Part shown: positions 1 to 6,619 of the stretch, piece after piece
Position numbering within the stretch: position 1 is the stretch's first letter
Layout: the number at the start of each line of letters is the position of its first letter
Source of the DNA: Nitrospirota bacterium
GTDB lineage: Bacteria; Nitrospirota; Thermodesulfovibrionia; Thermodesulfovibrionales; Magnetobacteriaceae
Length of the DNA: 10,365 bases
Assembly (NCBI GenBank): GCA_015233485.1
Contig: JADFXO010000115.1
Coordinates: 1 to 10,365, forward strand
Reading direction: 5' to 3'
Notes under the pieces: generated by a model
The model's input: the letters and a program-made list of their open reading frames with translations, nothing else
Told to the model about the DNA's origin: nothing
Database searches by the model: none
Translations under genes and position numbers: made by a program

Positions 1-2
1 AC

Positions 3-114
3 GGCCTAAGGATTAAAGACGAAGGGGGATAATCCCCCTTCACCCCGTATTCTCGCACATGTTTTATTTGTTTAGTTTGGGCTGCCGCCTGTTGGCGGCT
101 TCGGGACTCCGGCT
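3..114 (-). repeat. Hairpin-rich interspersed repeat, copy 1
   Basis: A composite repeat with two arms, 3-67 and 76-114, separated by 8 bases. The arms match the reverse complement of 5743-5807 (61 of 65 bases) and 5673-5711 (38 of 39). It contains a perfect 9-bp stem with a 3-base loop (21-41) and a 6-bp stem with a 4-base loop (84-99). It lies at the 3' end of the membrane protein gene, encodes its last 13 residues and stop, and probably serves as the transcript's 3' structure. It may continue past the left edge of the window. Confidence 0.9.
21..41 (-). terminator. Possible transcript-end hairpin after the membrane protein gene
   Basis: A perfect 9-bp stem with a 3-base loop lies 31 bases beyond the stop codon, followed on the transcript by a short, interrupted T-rich stretch (GTCTTTAATC). 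It could terminate transcription or protect the 3' end. The missing clean T-run and the presence of the same hairpin inside the rfbF-rfbG gap make strong termination doubtful. Confidence 0.35.
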
Positions 115-2228
115 CTCCCACTCCGCCATGAGGAGTTGTCGCGATTGCTCAAATTGTCCGAGGGTGGGAGTTTCTCGTAAGCGGCGCTAAAGAGCATGTG
201 CGCCCTTTCGCTGTCGCCGTCTTCAATGGCCAGAAGCCCCAGCATGTAAAGATCAGAATAAGGCGTCTGGGGCGAGAAGACATCAACCGCCTTTGACAGC
301 GCCTTATAGGCCTCCTTGTCCTGCCTCATTTTAAACCGGCACTCCCATAGTTTCCTGTAGATAGATGACTTCTTGCCGTCGGGCGCGCGCCCTAAGGCCA
401 TTGTGAAAGATTTAACCGCCCCGGCGTAGTGTTGGGTTCCTATGAGTGAGTCCCCCTTCAAATAATATCCCACCGGCAGCTCAGGCGATGATTTAATAAG
501 TCTTTCGGCGTATTGCCCTGCCTCGCCGTAGCTGCCGCCGGTTATTTTTATATGGGCGATTAACTGGTTTACTGTATCGATTTCCGGGTCTATTGAAGAG
601 ATTTTAATTAACTCGGCAAGCATGGCCGCGGCATTTGTCTTTGTGGGCACCTCCGGGGCAAACGGGTCAATGGATGTTATGGTATATAACTCTGTCACTT
701 CGGGGTTTCTTGAGTATAAGACCTCGGCGTCGTCGAAAAATACGGGTTTATATTCCGGGAATTTCGCGATTATTACCTTAAACGCGGCGTACTGCAAGGG
801 CACGGTTATAAAAGACGGATTATAGCGGGCAACGAATTTCCTGAAAACCACCTCGTCCTGATAGCTCATGAGGAGGTTATAATAATCGAAGTCGGTAAAC
901 AAAAACGGTACCTCCATGTCCATAGCTATTTTATAGCGCGGGTAGAGTTCCCACTGGAGATAGCCGCCGGAGTTGGGATGGTTCATGAGTGTGCCCGGCG
1001 TCTGTTTGACATGCTTTAGAAATGAGACCACGCCGTGGGGAAGTTCCCGCGCCCGCATAGGTGAGTCATTTAGTGTGCCGTGGACAAACATAAATGGCAG
1101 GGGCAGCAGTACTGCTGCGGCAACAGCCCACCAAGGCGGCAAAGGCGCTGAAAGACCTTCATGCCTTGTCCTTGCGTTATTATAAATAAGCGGCAGGCCG
1201 TTCACTATAACAGGCAGGCCATTCAGTATAACAGGCATGACAAGGAGCGCGAACTCAGTCCTGAGGCGCGCGCCTTTTGTTAAGATTATGATTGCGCCGG
1301 CGAGCATGATGATATGACTTAGTCTGAGTTTTTTATATGTCATGGCGGCAGCGCAAGAGATGAACGTCAAGATTATGGTTACGTTGAAAAGCGACGCGTA
1401 AGAAATCCCCTCCGCACTTACGCTGAAAGTAAAAAACTCTCCGGCGGTCAGACTCCTCAGTTCATTTATATACACGGAGGCGTAGCGCGTGTCGGTAAAT
1501 GGCACGCTAAGCAAGGCGGCCCCGTTGGGGGTCAGATATACCGCCCCTATACAGGCCGCCCCTGACACTATCACGATAAGCTCTTCTTTGGTGAATGGAG
1601 TTTTTCTTCTCATGCGTCTAACGTAGGCCTCTGCCATATAAGCGCCTGAGATTAACAACATAACGGGATATTCGACGCCGTGGAGATTCACCCACAAGAG
1701 GGCGATGGCGGGAAGTAGATAAGACCTGCCGGGCCTAACTTCATAGACATACACAAAGGCCGCCATAAAGAGATAGCTAAAGACGTGAGGCCTGCTAAGG
1801 AGCACCCGCGGCAAGAGTAACATTATATAAAGAGTAAGAAGCAGGACGAAGTATGGCGTAACCCCGCCAAAGCGGCAACGAAACAACGCCCACAGAATCG
1901 CCGTGATCAATATAAACAGCACTGAGCGCAGCGCGATAAGCCCGCCATATCCCAGCGCAAGGTAAACCTTGTAGCTGAGCATCTGAAAAAGCCAGTAGTA
2001 GTTGGCCCTATGGCGCGGCGGCTCAATGAAAGAAAAAAATGAACTATTGGCAATCTCGCCGTGGGCGGCAATATATCTGCCGCCGTTTAAGTGATACCAC
2101 AAGTCCGTATCGCCGTTTATGATGGGCTGAAAGCACAGGGCAACAAGCACATAAACCAAAAACGCGGCCACATAGACACAAGCGACATCCGGGGTGAGAC
2201 TTTTAAATCGATGTTTTGGTGGTGACAT
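72..2228 (-). CDS. Polytopic membrane protein, GT-C-like, with C-terminal TPR region
   Basis: Predicted 718-residue inner-membrane protein. About ten hydrophobic segments lie between residues 15 and 385. The first is followed by an acidic GDTDLWYHL motif (39-47), resembling the first-loop acidic motif of GT-C/PMT-type glycosyltransferases. A soluble domain (about 395-515) has GGYLQW (421-426). TPR-like helical repeats run from about 568 to 690. By analogy it could transfer, ligate or modify a lipid-linked glycan, but that is inference. ATG 2228 is chosen over an in-frame TTG at 2258 because a strong promoter lies at 2237-2265 and the TTG falls in its spacer. No Shine-Dalgarno is visible. A 21-bp tandem duplication gives a seven-residue repeat around 332-348. 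The last 13 codons and the stop come from an interspersed repeat. It is the last gene of the glycan cassette, 100 bases after the glycosyltransferase. Confidence 0.8.
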   Translation of the reverse strand: MSPPKHRFKSLTPDVACVYVAAFLVYVLVALCFQPIINGDTDLWYHLNGGRYIAAHGEIANSSFFSFIEPPRHRANYYWLFQMLSYKVYLALGYGGLIALRSVLFILITAILWALFRCRFGGVTPYFVLLLTLYIMLLLPRVLLSRPHVFSYLFMAAFVYVYEVRPGRSYLLPAIALLWVNLHGVEYPVMLLISGAYMAEAYVRRMRRKTPFTKEELIVIVSGAACIGAVYLTPNGAALLSVPFTDTRYASVYINELRSLTAGEFFTFSVSAEGISYASLFNVTIILTFISCAAAMTYKKLRLSHIIMLAGAIIILTKGARLRTEFALLVMPVILNGLPVIVNGLPLIYNNARTRHEGLSAPLPPWWAVAAAVLLPLPFMFVHGTLNDSPMRARELPHGVVSFLKHVKQTPGTLMNHPNSGGYLQWELYPRYKIAMDMEVPFLFTDFDYYNLLMSYQDEVVFRKFVARYNPSFITVPLQYAAFKVIIAKFPEYKPVFFDDAEVLYSRNPEVTELYTITSIDPFAPEVPTKTNAAAMLAELIKISSIDPEIDTVNQLIAHIKITGGSYGEAGQYAERLIKSSPELPVGYYLKGDSLIGTQHYAGAVKSFTMALGRAPDGKKSSIYRKLWECRFKMRQDKEAYKALSKAVDVFSPQTPYSDLYMLGLLAIEDGDSERAHMLFSAAYEKLPPSDNLSNRDNSSWRSGRAGVPKPPTGGSPN
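1192..1233 (-). repeat. In-frame 21-bp tandem duplication in the membrane protein gene
   Basis: Two adjacent 21-base units (1192-1212 and 1213-1233) match at 19 of 21 positions, and a partial third unit follows. They encode overlapping seven-residue copies of the form NGLPxIx in a hydrophobic segment of the membrane protein (residues about 332-348). Being in frame, the duplication lengthens the segment without breaking the gene. It looks like a replication-slippage product that has begun to diverge. Confidence 0.8.
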
Positions 2229-2236
2229 ACCATAAG

Positions 2237-2265
2237 ATTGTATCGCATATGGCGTCAAATGTCAA
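2237..2265 (-). promoter_or_regulatory. Near-consensus sigma70 promoter for the membrane protein gene
   Basis: On the minus strand TTGACA (2265-2260) is followed after exactly 17 bases by TACAAT (2242-2237), one mismatch from the -10 consensus. The -10 element ends 8 bases before the ATG at 2228, so a normal start site (about 2229-2231) leaves only 1-3 untranslated bases: a nearly leaderless message. This lets the last gene of the cassette be expressed independently of the upstream run, and rules out the TTG at 2258 as its start on this transcript. The match is seen directly; activity is inferred. Confidence 0.7.
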
Positions 2266-2328
2266 ACAAGCGAAAGCAGGAATCCAGTAACCCCTCTACC
2301 GACGTTAACTTCATGGGCAATTTCTGCT

Positions 2329-3162
2329 TTATTTCTCTAATGCGTTTGCCCTGGAGCTGCGAAACCTCCGGCCTACGGCCTCCGGCAGGATTGATAACGC
2401 ATACGCGAAAAACGAGACGTATTTCCTCATCAACACGGGCGCTGAGACACGCCCCCTGTATTTTCTTATTAAGTTCATGTTTGCCCTGACGTATTTTCTA
2501 ATCCGCGCGCCGGTATTTTTACCGTGTATCCTGTAAAACGCGAGCGGTTCGTCTATGTATCCTATCTCATGCTCAACCGCTATGGCAAGCCACAAATCGA
2601 AATCCTCGACGGTGATTAACCCCTTGTCTTCGTTGAATTGAAGGCCCTTGCCGTTTCTAAACATTACCGTGAGGCACGAGATGTAATTAAACGACAGAAA
2701 CAAATCTATAAATATGCCCCTGTGGGCCAGGCCGATTCGCCGCCCCGGCGCTCTTCCCTTTGTATAAGTCAGGACGCCATTTTCCATAGCGGCCGCCTTT
2801 GAGTACACCATAAAGACATCCTTATGGGCGTTTAAATAACTCACCTGCTTTTGCAGTTTGTCCGCAAGCCACAAGTCGTCCGAGTCCAGAAACGCGATAT
2901 AATCCCCGCGCGCCTCCCTCAGCCCCACATTCCTTGATGCGGCGATTATGCCGTTGTTCTTAAACTTTATGTATCTGATTTGGGCGCACCCAAAGCCGCG
3001 CACTATCTCCTCCGTATTGTCAGACGAGTAGTTGTCTATCACTATGAGTTCCCAGTTCCGGTATGTCTGCGCCAGCACAGAGTTTATCGACTCGCCGATG
3101 AGCCCGGCATAGTTGTATGTTGGCATGATGATTGACACAAGCGGCGCGCCGTGTTCGTTCAC
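2329..3162 (-). CDS. Family 2 glycosyltransferase (GT-A fold)
   Basis: A 277-residue cytoplasmic enzyme expected to transfer a sugar from a nucleotide donor to a growing surface glycan. The nucleotide-binding half is typical: VSIIMPTYN (9-17), then a VIDNYSSDNT acidic segment (41-50), and the metal-binding DSDD (93-96). An ED pair (186-187) in VEDFDLWL fits the catalytic base region, and YRIHGKN (210-216) closes the domain. There are no membrane segments, so it is likely a soluble or peripheral enzyme. The start is GTG: its GTGA overlaps the TGA stop of the upstream SDR gene by 4 bases, a sign of coupled translation, with only a weak GGGGAA upstream. The donor could be the CDP-sugar made by the neighbours, but the sequence cannot show the donor or acceptor. 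Confidence 0.9.
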   Translation of the reverse strand: MNEHGAPLVSIIMPTYNYAGLIGESINSVLAQTYRNWELIVIDNYSSDNTEEIVRGFGCAQIRYIKFKNNGIIAASRNVGLREARGDYIAFLDSDDLWLADKLQKQVSYLNAHKDVFMVYSKAAAMENGVLTYTKGRAPGRRIGLAHRGIFIDLFLSFNYISCLTVMFRNGKGLQFNEDKGLITVEDFDLWLAIAVEHEIGYIDEPLAFYRIHGKNTGARIRKYVRANMNLIRKYRGRVSAPVLMRKYVSFFAYALSILPEAVGRRFRSSRANALEK

Positions 3163-4127
3163 TGCCGCGATTCCCCGAAGCCTTCACACAGAGACAGACA
3201 TCGCCGTATCTCTTCGTCCATGCCGCCTTCAAGTTGAAACCCCGTTTTTTGTATCTTTTCGATATTATAATTCGTAGGATTCAAAAAAGCCTCCGGCGTT
3301 GCGGCCTCTCCAACCTTTATCCCGCTGATTTCGCGTCCATAGGTCTCTTTGTACACCCGCGCGACATGCCCTGCTGCCTCCAAAATCGTCATCGGACATT
3401 CGCCGCCCAGATTGAACAACCCATCGCCCCATTGGCCGTTTAATTCATAAATAAAATGCCCGACGGCGCGTGTTACGTCGTGTATTGAGATGAAATCCCT
3501 GTACTGCCTGCCGGAGGATTTCAGCGTAAGCGAACTCTGCGTTACGGCCTGGCGGCAGAGGTCGTTAAAGACGAGGCTCCAGCGGTTTACCGCCATGTCC
3601 GCGGGGGCGCCATAGGCATTTGAGAGCCGGAAGATGGCCGTGTTCATTGAATTATATCGCCTGAACTGATCAACAAACCCCTCGGCCGCCGCGTGTGTAG
3701 TTGCGTACGGGTGATATGGCCTTATCGGAGTCTCCTCTGTTATCAAGGGCAGCGCCAAGTTCTCTCCATAGACATGAATCGTAGAAAAATATATGAAACT
3801 CTTTACGCCGTGCTCAGCAGCCGCCCGAAGCAGACGGTATGTCCCCTCCGTGTTTATTCTCATCGCGGAGACCGGCTCACGCATTGAGTCGATTTCGTTT
3901 AACGCGGCAAGATGGACTATCGTATCAGCGCCTTTGACGGCGCGTTTGATTGATTGCTCGTCGCTTAACGACATATTGAGCGTGTTGAATGCTGAACACC
4001 ACGCCGGAAGCCCACCGTCTTGCTTTGTCGTTGTAATGGTTATATCGGAGTTGGGATATTTTTCTTTCAGATATAGGGCGGTCCTGCCGCCAATGAACCC
4101 CCTGCCGCCGGTTATCAGGACGCGCAT
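3159..4127 (-). CDS. Extended SDR sugar-nucleotide epimerase/reductase, YxxxH variant
   Basis: A 322-residue member of the extended short-chain dehydrogenase family (NAD-dependent epimerase/dehydratase fold). The Rossmann motif GGRGFIGG (7-14), the HLAA segment (72-75), the Ser/Thr catalytic region FSTIHVYG (114-121) and the FRLSNAYG segment (166-173) are all present. The usual YxxxK is YATTH at 141-145, so the catalytic lysine is replaced by histidine. It probably epimerises or reduces the 4-keto sugar made by RfbG and the adjacent epimerase; the exact reaction is inferred from position. ATG 4127 is chosen because it forms TAATG with the upstream stop (1-base overlap), with an AGG four bases before it. 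A GTG at 4139 is in frame but less likely. Downstream it overlaps the glycosyltransferase by 4 bases. Confidence 0.85.
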   Translation of the reverse strand: MRVLITGGRGFIGGRTALYLKEKYPNSDITITTTKQDGGLPAWCSAFNTLNMSLSDEQSIKRAVKGADTIVHLAALNEIDSMREPVSAMRINTEGTYRLLRAAAEHGVKSFIYFSTIHVYGENLALPLITEETPIRPYHPYATTHAAAEGFVDQFRRYNSMNTAIFRLSNAYGAPADMAVNRWSLVFNDLCRQAVTQSSLTLKSSGRQYRDFISIHDVTRAVGHFIYELNGQWGDGLFNLGGECPMTILEAAGHVARVYKETYGREISGIKVGEAATPEAFLNPTNYNIEKIQKTGFQLEGGMDEEIRRCLSLCEGFGESRQ

Positions 4128-4567
4128 TATGCCTGCCACCGGTAGGGGATACGGGTGTTGTCATAGTTGAGATGCTCTGCCTCAGCGGGGTCGTGAGGCT
4201 CGGTAGCGCAGTTGGCCAAAATCGAAAAACTATCTGAGATGCCCATAAATCCGCTCCACACAAGCGGCGGCACATGCACCAGACAGTAGTTGCCATCGCC
4301 GGTTATGAACTCATCCACATGCCCGAAGGTCGGTGAGCCTGTCCTGCCGTCATAGATAACAATCCTGATTTTCCCAAACGGTACCGCCAGATTAAGCGCC
4401 ATTTTCGTGTGCAGTTTCCATGCCTTTACGGCGCCGGGATTTACTACCGAAAAATATACCTCTCCAAAGCGCTCAAACAGCGGTGAGTCGCGCCTCAGCA
4501 TGTGCATCACCTTGCCGCGGGCGTCTTCTATTTGTTTCAACGGGGAGACGACGACTCCTTCTATCAT
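4127..4567 (-). CDS. Short RmlC-like sugar epimerase (dTDP-4-dehydrorhamnose 3,5-epimerase family, cupin)
   Basis: A 146-residue cupin-fold protein, shorter than classical RmlC (about 180). Family features: DARGKV (15-20), KLHTK with His53 in the place of the catalytic histidine, the strand IRIVIYDGR (67-75), VPPLVWSGF (99-107) and the terminal NYDNTRIPYRW (134-144). RmlC proteins epimerise C3 and/or C5 of 4-keto-6-deoxy sugar nucleotides. Lying directly after RfbG, this one is likely to act on CDP-4-keto-6-deoxyglucose rather than the dTDP sugar, but that is inference. No dTDP-sugar genes (rmlA, rmlB, rmlD) are in the window. It overlaps rfbG by 4 bases (ATGA) and the following SDR by 1 base (TAATG), so it is probably translated with them. 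A single-position epimerase or a non-catalytic cupin is also possible. Confidence 0.8.
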   Translation of the reverse strand: MIEGVVVSPLKQIEDARGKVMHMLRRDSPLFERFGEVYFSVVNPGAVKAWKLHTKMALNLAVPFGKIRIVIYDGRTGSPTFGHVDEFITGDGNYCLVHVPPLVWSGFMGISDSFSILANCATEPHDPAEAEHLNYDNTRIPYRWQA

Positions 4568-5670
4568 CTGCCACCTACGGCCCAGCGTATTGTCTTATTA
4601 GCTGCCGCAACGATATAGCGCTCTATTTGCAGCGTGGACAACTCGAACATATCGTCCTTACCCTCGTAGTAACTCTTGTACCAACCTGCGGTCAGCCCAA
4701 CAGTCTCCTTAAAATCAAGGGCGGCGTGCCATTTAAGCTCATGGAGTGCCTTGTCGCACGAGAGCTTCAGAAGCGAACTCTCCCTGATTTCCGAACCCTC
4801 GTGCCTCATCAGACAGACCCCCCAGTGTGTCATAAACTCTGAGATAAGCTCGCCAACCGAGTGGTTAACCCTCGCGTCAGGGCCGAAATTGAAGGCCTCG
4901 CCTGAGGCAATGCCCGATGAAAGGAGCCGCGCCCCAAGCTGCAAGTAGCCGCTTAAGGGTTCAAGCACATGCTGCCAGGGCCTTGTCGCGTTTGGGTTTC
5001 GCATGACGGCCTCCCGGCCCTGTGACCATGCCCTTACGCAGTCGGGGATTATCCTGTCCCGCGCCCAATCACCCCCGCCTATGACATTGCCGGCGCGCGC
5101 CGTGGCCAATCGCGGAGAGTCTGGTCCCTGGAAAAACGATGCACAGTATGATTTAAAGACAATCTCGGCACATGCCTTAGAGGCGCTGTACGGGTCATCA
5201 CCGCCCAGCGTGTCGTTTTCCCTGTATCCCCAGTGCCACTCCTTGTTGAGGTAACACTTGTCGCTCGTTATGACAACGGCGGCGCGAACACTTCCTGAGT
5301 TCTTGATACATTGAAGGACATTGGCCGTGCCCTGGACATTCGTGCTGAAGGTCAGAAGGGGATCTTCGTGTGAGAGTCTGACGATTGGCTGCGCTGCCAG
5401 ATGAAAGACCACATCGGGGCGAAATGTTGTAACAACCCCTGTTAAGGCCGCATAATCCCTTATATCACCTTCGAAATTGCGAATCTTATCATTAAGTTTG
5501 AGCACATCGTAATTGCACGGCTCTGACGGCAGATACGACGAAAACCCCGCCACCTTCGCCCCAAGCCCTAAGAGCCATAACACAAGCCACGACCCTTTAA
5601 AGCCCGTGTGCCCGGTAACAAGCACACGCCGCCCTTCATAGACACCGCTAAAAAGGTCTTTTCTTATCAT
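4564..5670 (-). CDS. rfbG: CDP-glucose 4,6-dehydratase
   Basis: A 368-residue cytoplasmic extended SDR, about the normal length for RfbG, that converts CDP-glucose to CDP-4-keto-6-deoxy-D-glucose using bound NAD. Seen in the sequence: the Rossmann motif TGHTGFKGSW (19-28), characteristic of this subfamily, FHLAAQP (89-95), the catalytic TSDKCY (135-140) and intact YSASK (161-165), and the RAGNVIGGGDW segment. RfbF, which makes its substrate, lies directly upstream, but an interspersed repeat fills the 144-base gap between them, and only 2 bases separate the repeat from this ATG. No Shine-Dalgarno is visible, and a 6-bp hairpin in the repeat ends 17 bases before the start. Downstream it overlaps the epimerase by 4 bases. 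Confidence 0.95.
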   Translation of the reverse strand: MIRKDLFSGVYEGRRVLVTGHTGFKGSWLVLWLLGLGAKVAGFSSYLPSEPCNYDVLKLNDKIRNFEGDIRDYAALTGVVTTFRPDVVFHLAAQPIVRLSHEDPLLTFSTNVQGTANVLQCIKNSGSVRAAVVITSDKCYLNKEWHWGYRENDTLGGDDPYSASKACAEIVFKSYCASFFQGPDSPRLATARAGNVIGGGDWARDRIIPDCVRAWSQGREAVMRNPNATRPWQHVLEPLSGYLQLGARLLSSGIASGEAFNFGPDARVNHSVGELISEFMTHWGVCLMRHEGSEIRESSLLKLSCDKALHELKWHAALDFKETVGLTAGWYKSYYEGKDDMFELSTLQIERYIVAAANKTIRWAVGGR

Positions 5671-5672
5671 AT

Positions 5673-5807
5673 AGCCGGAGTACCGAAGCCGCCAACAGGC
5701 GGCAGCCCAAATTCAGGGGATAATCCCCCGTCTTGGCGACAGATAAAACATGTGCGAGAATACGGGGTGAAGGGGGGTTACCCCCCTTCGTCTTTAATCC
5801 TGCGGCC
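5673..5807 (+). repeat. Hairpin-rich interspersed repeat, copy 2 (inverted relative to copy 1)
   Basis: The inverted partner of copy 1. Arms 5673-5711 and 5743-5807 are separated by 31 bases instead of 8. That longer spacer carries a third small hairpin (5716-5728, 5-bp stem, 3-base loop). The other stems are 5688-5703 (6 bp) and 5769-5789 (9 bp, 3-base loop). It fills nearly the whole gap between rfbF (7 bases away) and rfbG (2 bases away), so the rfbG leader is entirely repeat sequence. No transposase or obvious target-site duplication was seen. Confidence 0.9.
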
Positions 5808-5814
5808 ATTAAGT

Positions 5815-6600
5815 CTAATCCTGCCACAGTTTCCATGGCGGACTTCCCTTTTCCCACATATCTTTCAGATAATTATAGTCCCTGAACGTATCCATACACT
5901 GCCAAAACCCCTTGTGATGAAACACCCTTAGCTGCCCATCTTTAGCCAGTCTCTCAAGGGGAAGTTTCTCCAGCACACAGCCATCGGAGTCGTCGAGGTA
6001 ATCAAAAAACTCTCTTTTAAATACAAAATAGCCGCCGCTTATGGCACTTGCGCCGTAGTCCGGCTTTTCCATAAATGAGACAACCCTGTCCTGTTCTATC
6101 ATAAGCTCACCATATCTGGACGGCGGCACAACACCCGTAACCGTGCCGATTTTGCCGTGTCCCTTGTGAAAACTAATCAGCTCATCAATATTCAAATCCG
6201 TAACGCCGTCGCCATAGGTGAGCATAAACAAGTCCCCGACGATGTACTTTTCCACGCGCTTAAGGCGCGCGCCGGTCATCGCGTTAAGCCCCGTGTCGGC
6301 AAGCGTTATCTTCCACCCCTCATATTGCAGGGCATTGCGGGGATGGAAGGTGATTGCCTTGCTGTGCAGGTCTATTGTAAAATCGTTTGTGAGCATTTCG
6401 TAGCTATAGAAATAATCCTTTATCTGCTGTCCCTTGTATCCGAGACAGAGGACGAATTCCTTGTATCCATAATGTGCATAGCACTTCATAATGTGCATCA
6501 AAACAGGCATCTGGCCGATTTCTACCATCGCCTTCGGTTTAAATTCGGTTTCTTCGCGTAAGCGCGTACCTTGCCCTCCGCATAAAATCACAACTTTCAT
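5815..6600 (-). CDS. rfbF: Glucose-1-phosphate cytidylyltransferase
   Basis: A 261-residue enzyme, close to the usual family length of about 257, that makes CDP-glucose from CTP and glucose 1-phosphate, the first step of the CDP-6-deoxy and 3,6-dideoxyhexose pathways. It has the nucleotidyltransferase signature LCGGQGTRLREET (6-18), KPKAMVEIG (21-29), the metal-binding region TYGDGVTD (128-135, with Asp131), the EKPDYGAS segment (178-185) and the GFWQCMDTFRDYNYL ending (231-245), all typical of RfbF rather than RmlA. The ATG lies 19 bases after the rdgB stop in an A/T-rich stretch. An AAAGG lies unusually far upstream, so the ribosome site is weak. It may be read through from the housekeeping operon. 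Only 7 bases separate its stop from the repeat that parts it from rfbG. Confidence 0.95.
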   Translation of the reverse strand: MKVVILCGGQGTRLREETEFKPKAMVEIGQMPVLMHIMKCYAHYGYKEFVLCLGYKGQQIKDYFYSYEMLTNDFTIDLHSKAITFHPRNALQYEGWKITLADTGLNAMTGARLKRVEKYIVGDLFMLTYGDGVTDLNIDELISFHKGHGKIGTVTGVVPPSRYGELMIEQDRVVSFMEKPDYGASAISGGYFVFKREFFDYLDDSDGCVLEKLPLERLAKDGQLRVFHHKGFWQCMDTFRDYNYLKDMWEKGSPPWKLWQD

Positions 6601-6619
6601 ATATTATTTTTTGCCTTTA

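Noticed and set aside
2229..2258. Upstream TTG start for the membrane protein gene
   Set aside because: The TTG lies between the -35 and -10 elements of the promoter, so a transcript from it would not include that codon, and there is no Shine-Dalgarno.
2365..2390. GC-rich palindromic stretch (GGCCTACGGCC with CTCCGG on both sides)
   Set aside because: Lies inside the 3' end of the glycosyltransferase gene and encodes a plausible Arg-rich tail. No second copy in the window, so it cannot be called a repeat element.
4407..4948. Several plus-strand open frames opposite rfbG and the epimerase
   Set aside because: Fully antisense to well-supported genes, overlapping each other, with no recognisable motifs: shadows of the coding strand.
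5608..5931. Open frame on the plus strand crossing the repeat (107 codons)
   Set aside because: It runs antisense through the start of rfbG, the repeat and the end of rfbF. No family resemblance or ribosome site; open only because the repeat happens to lack stops in this frame.
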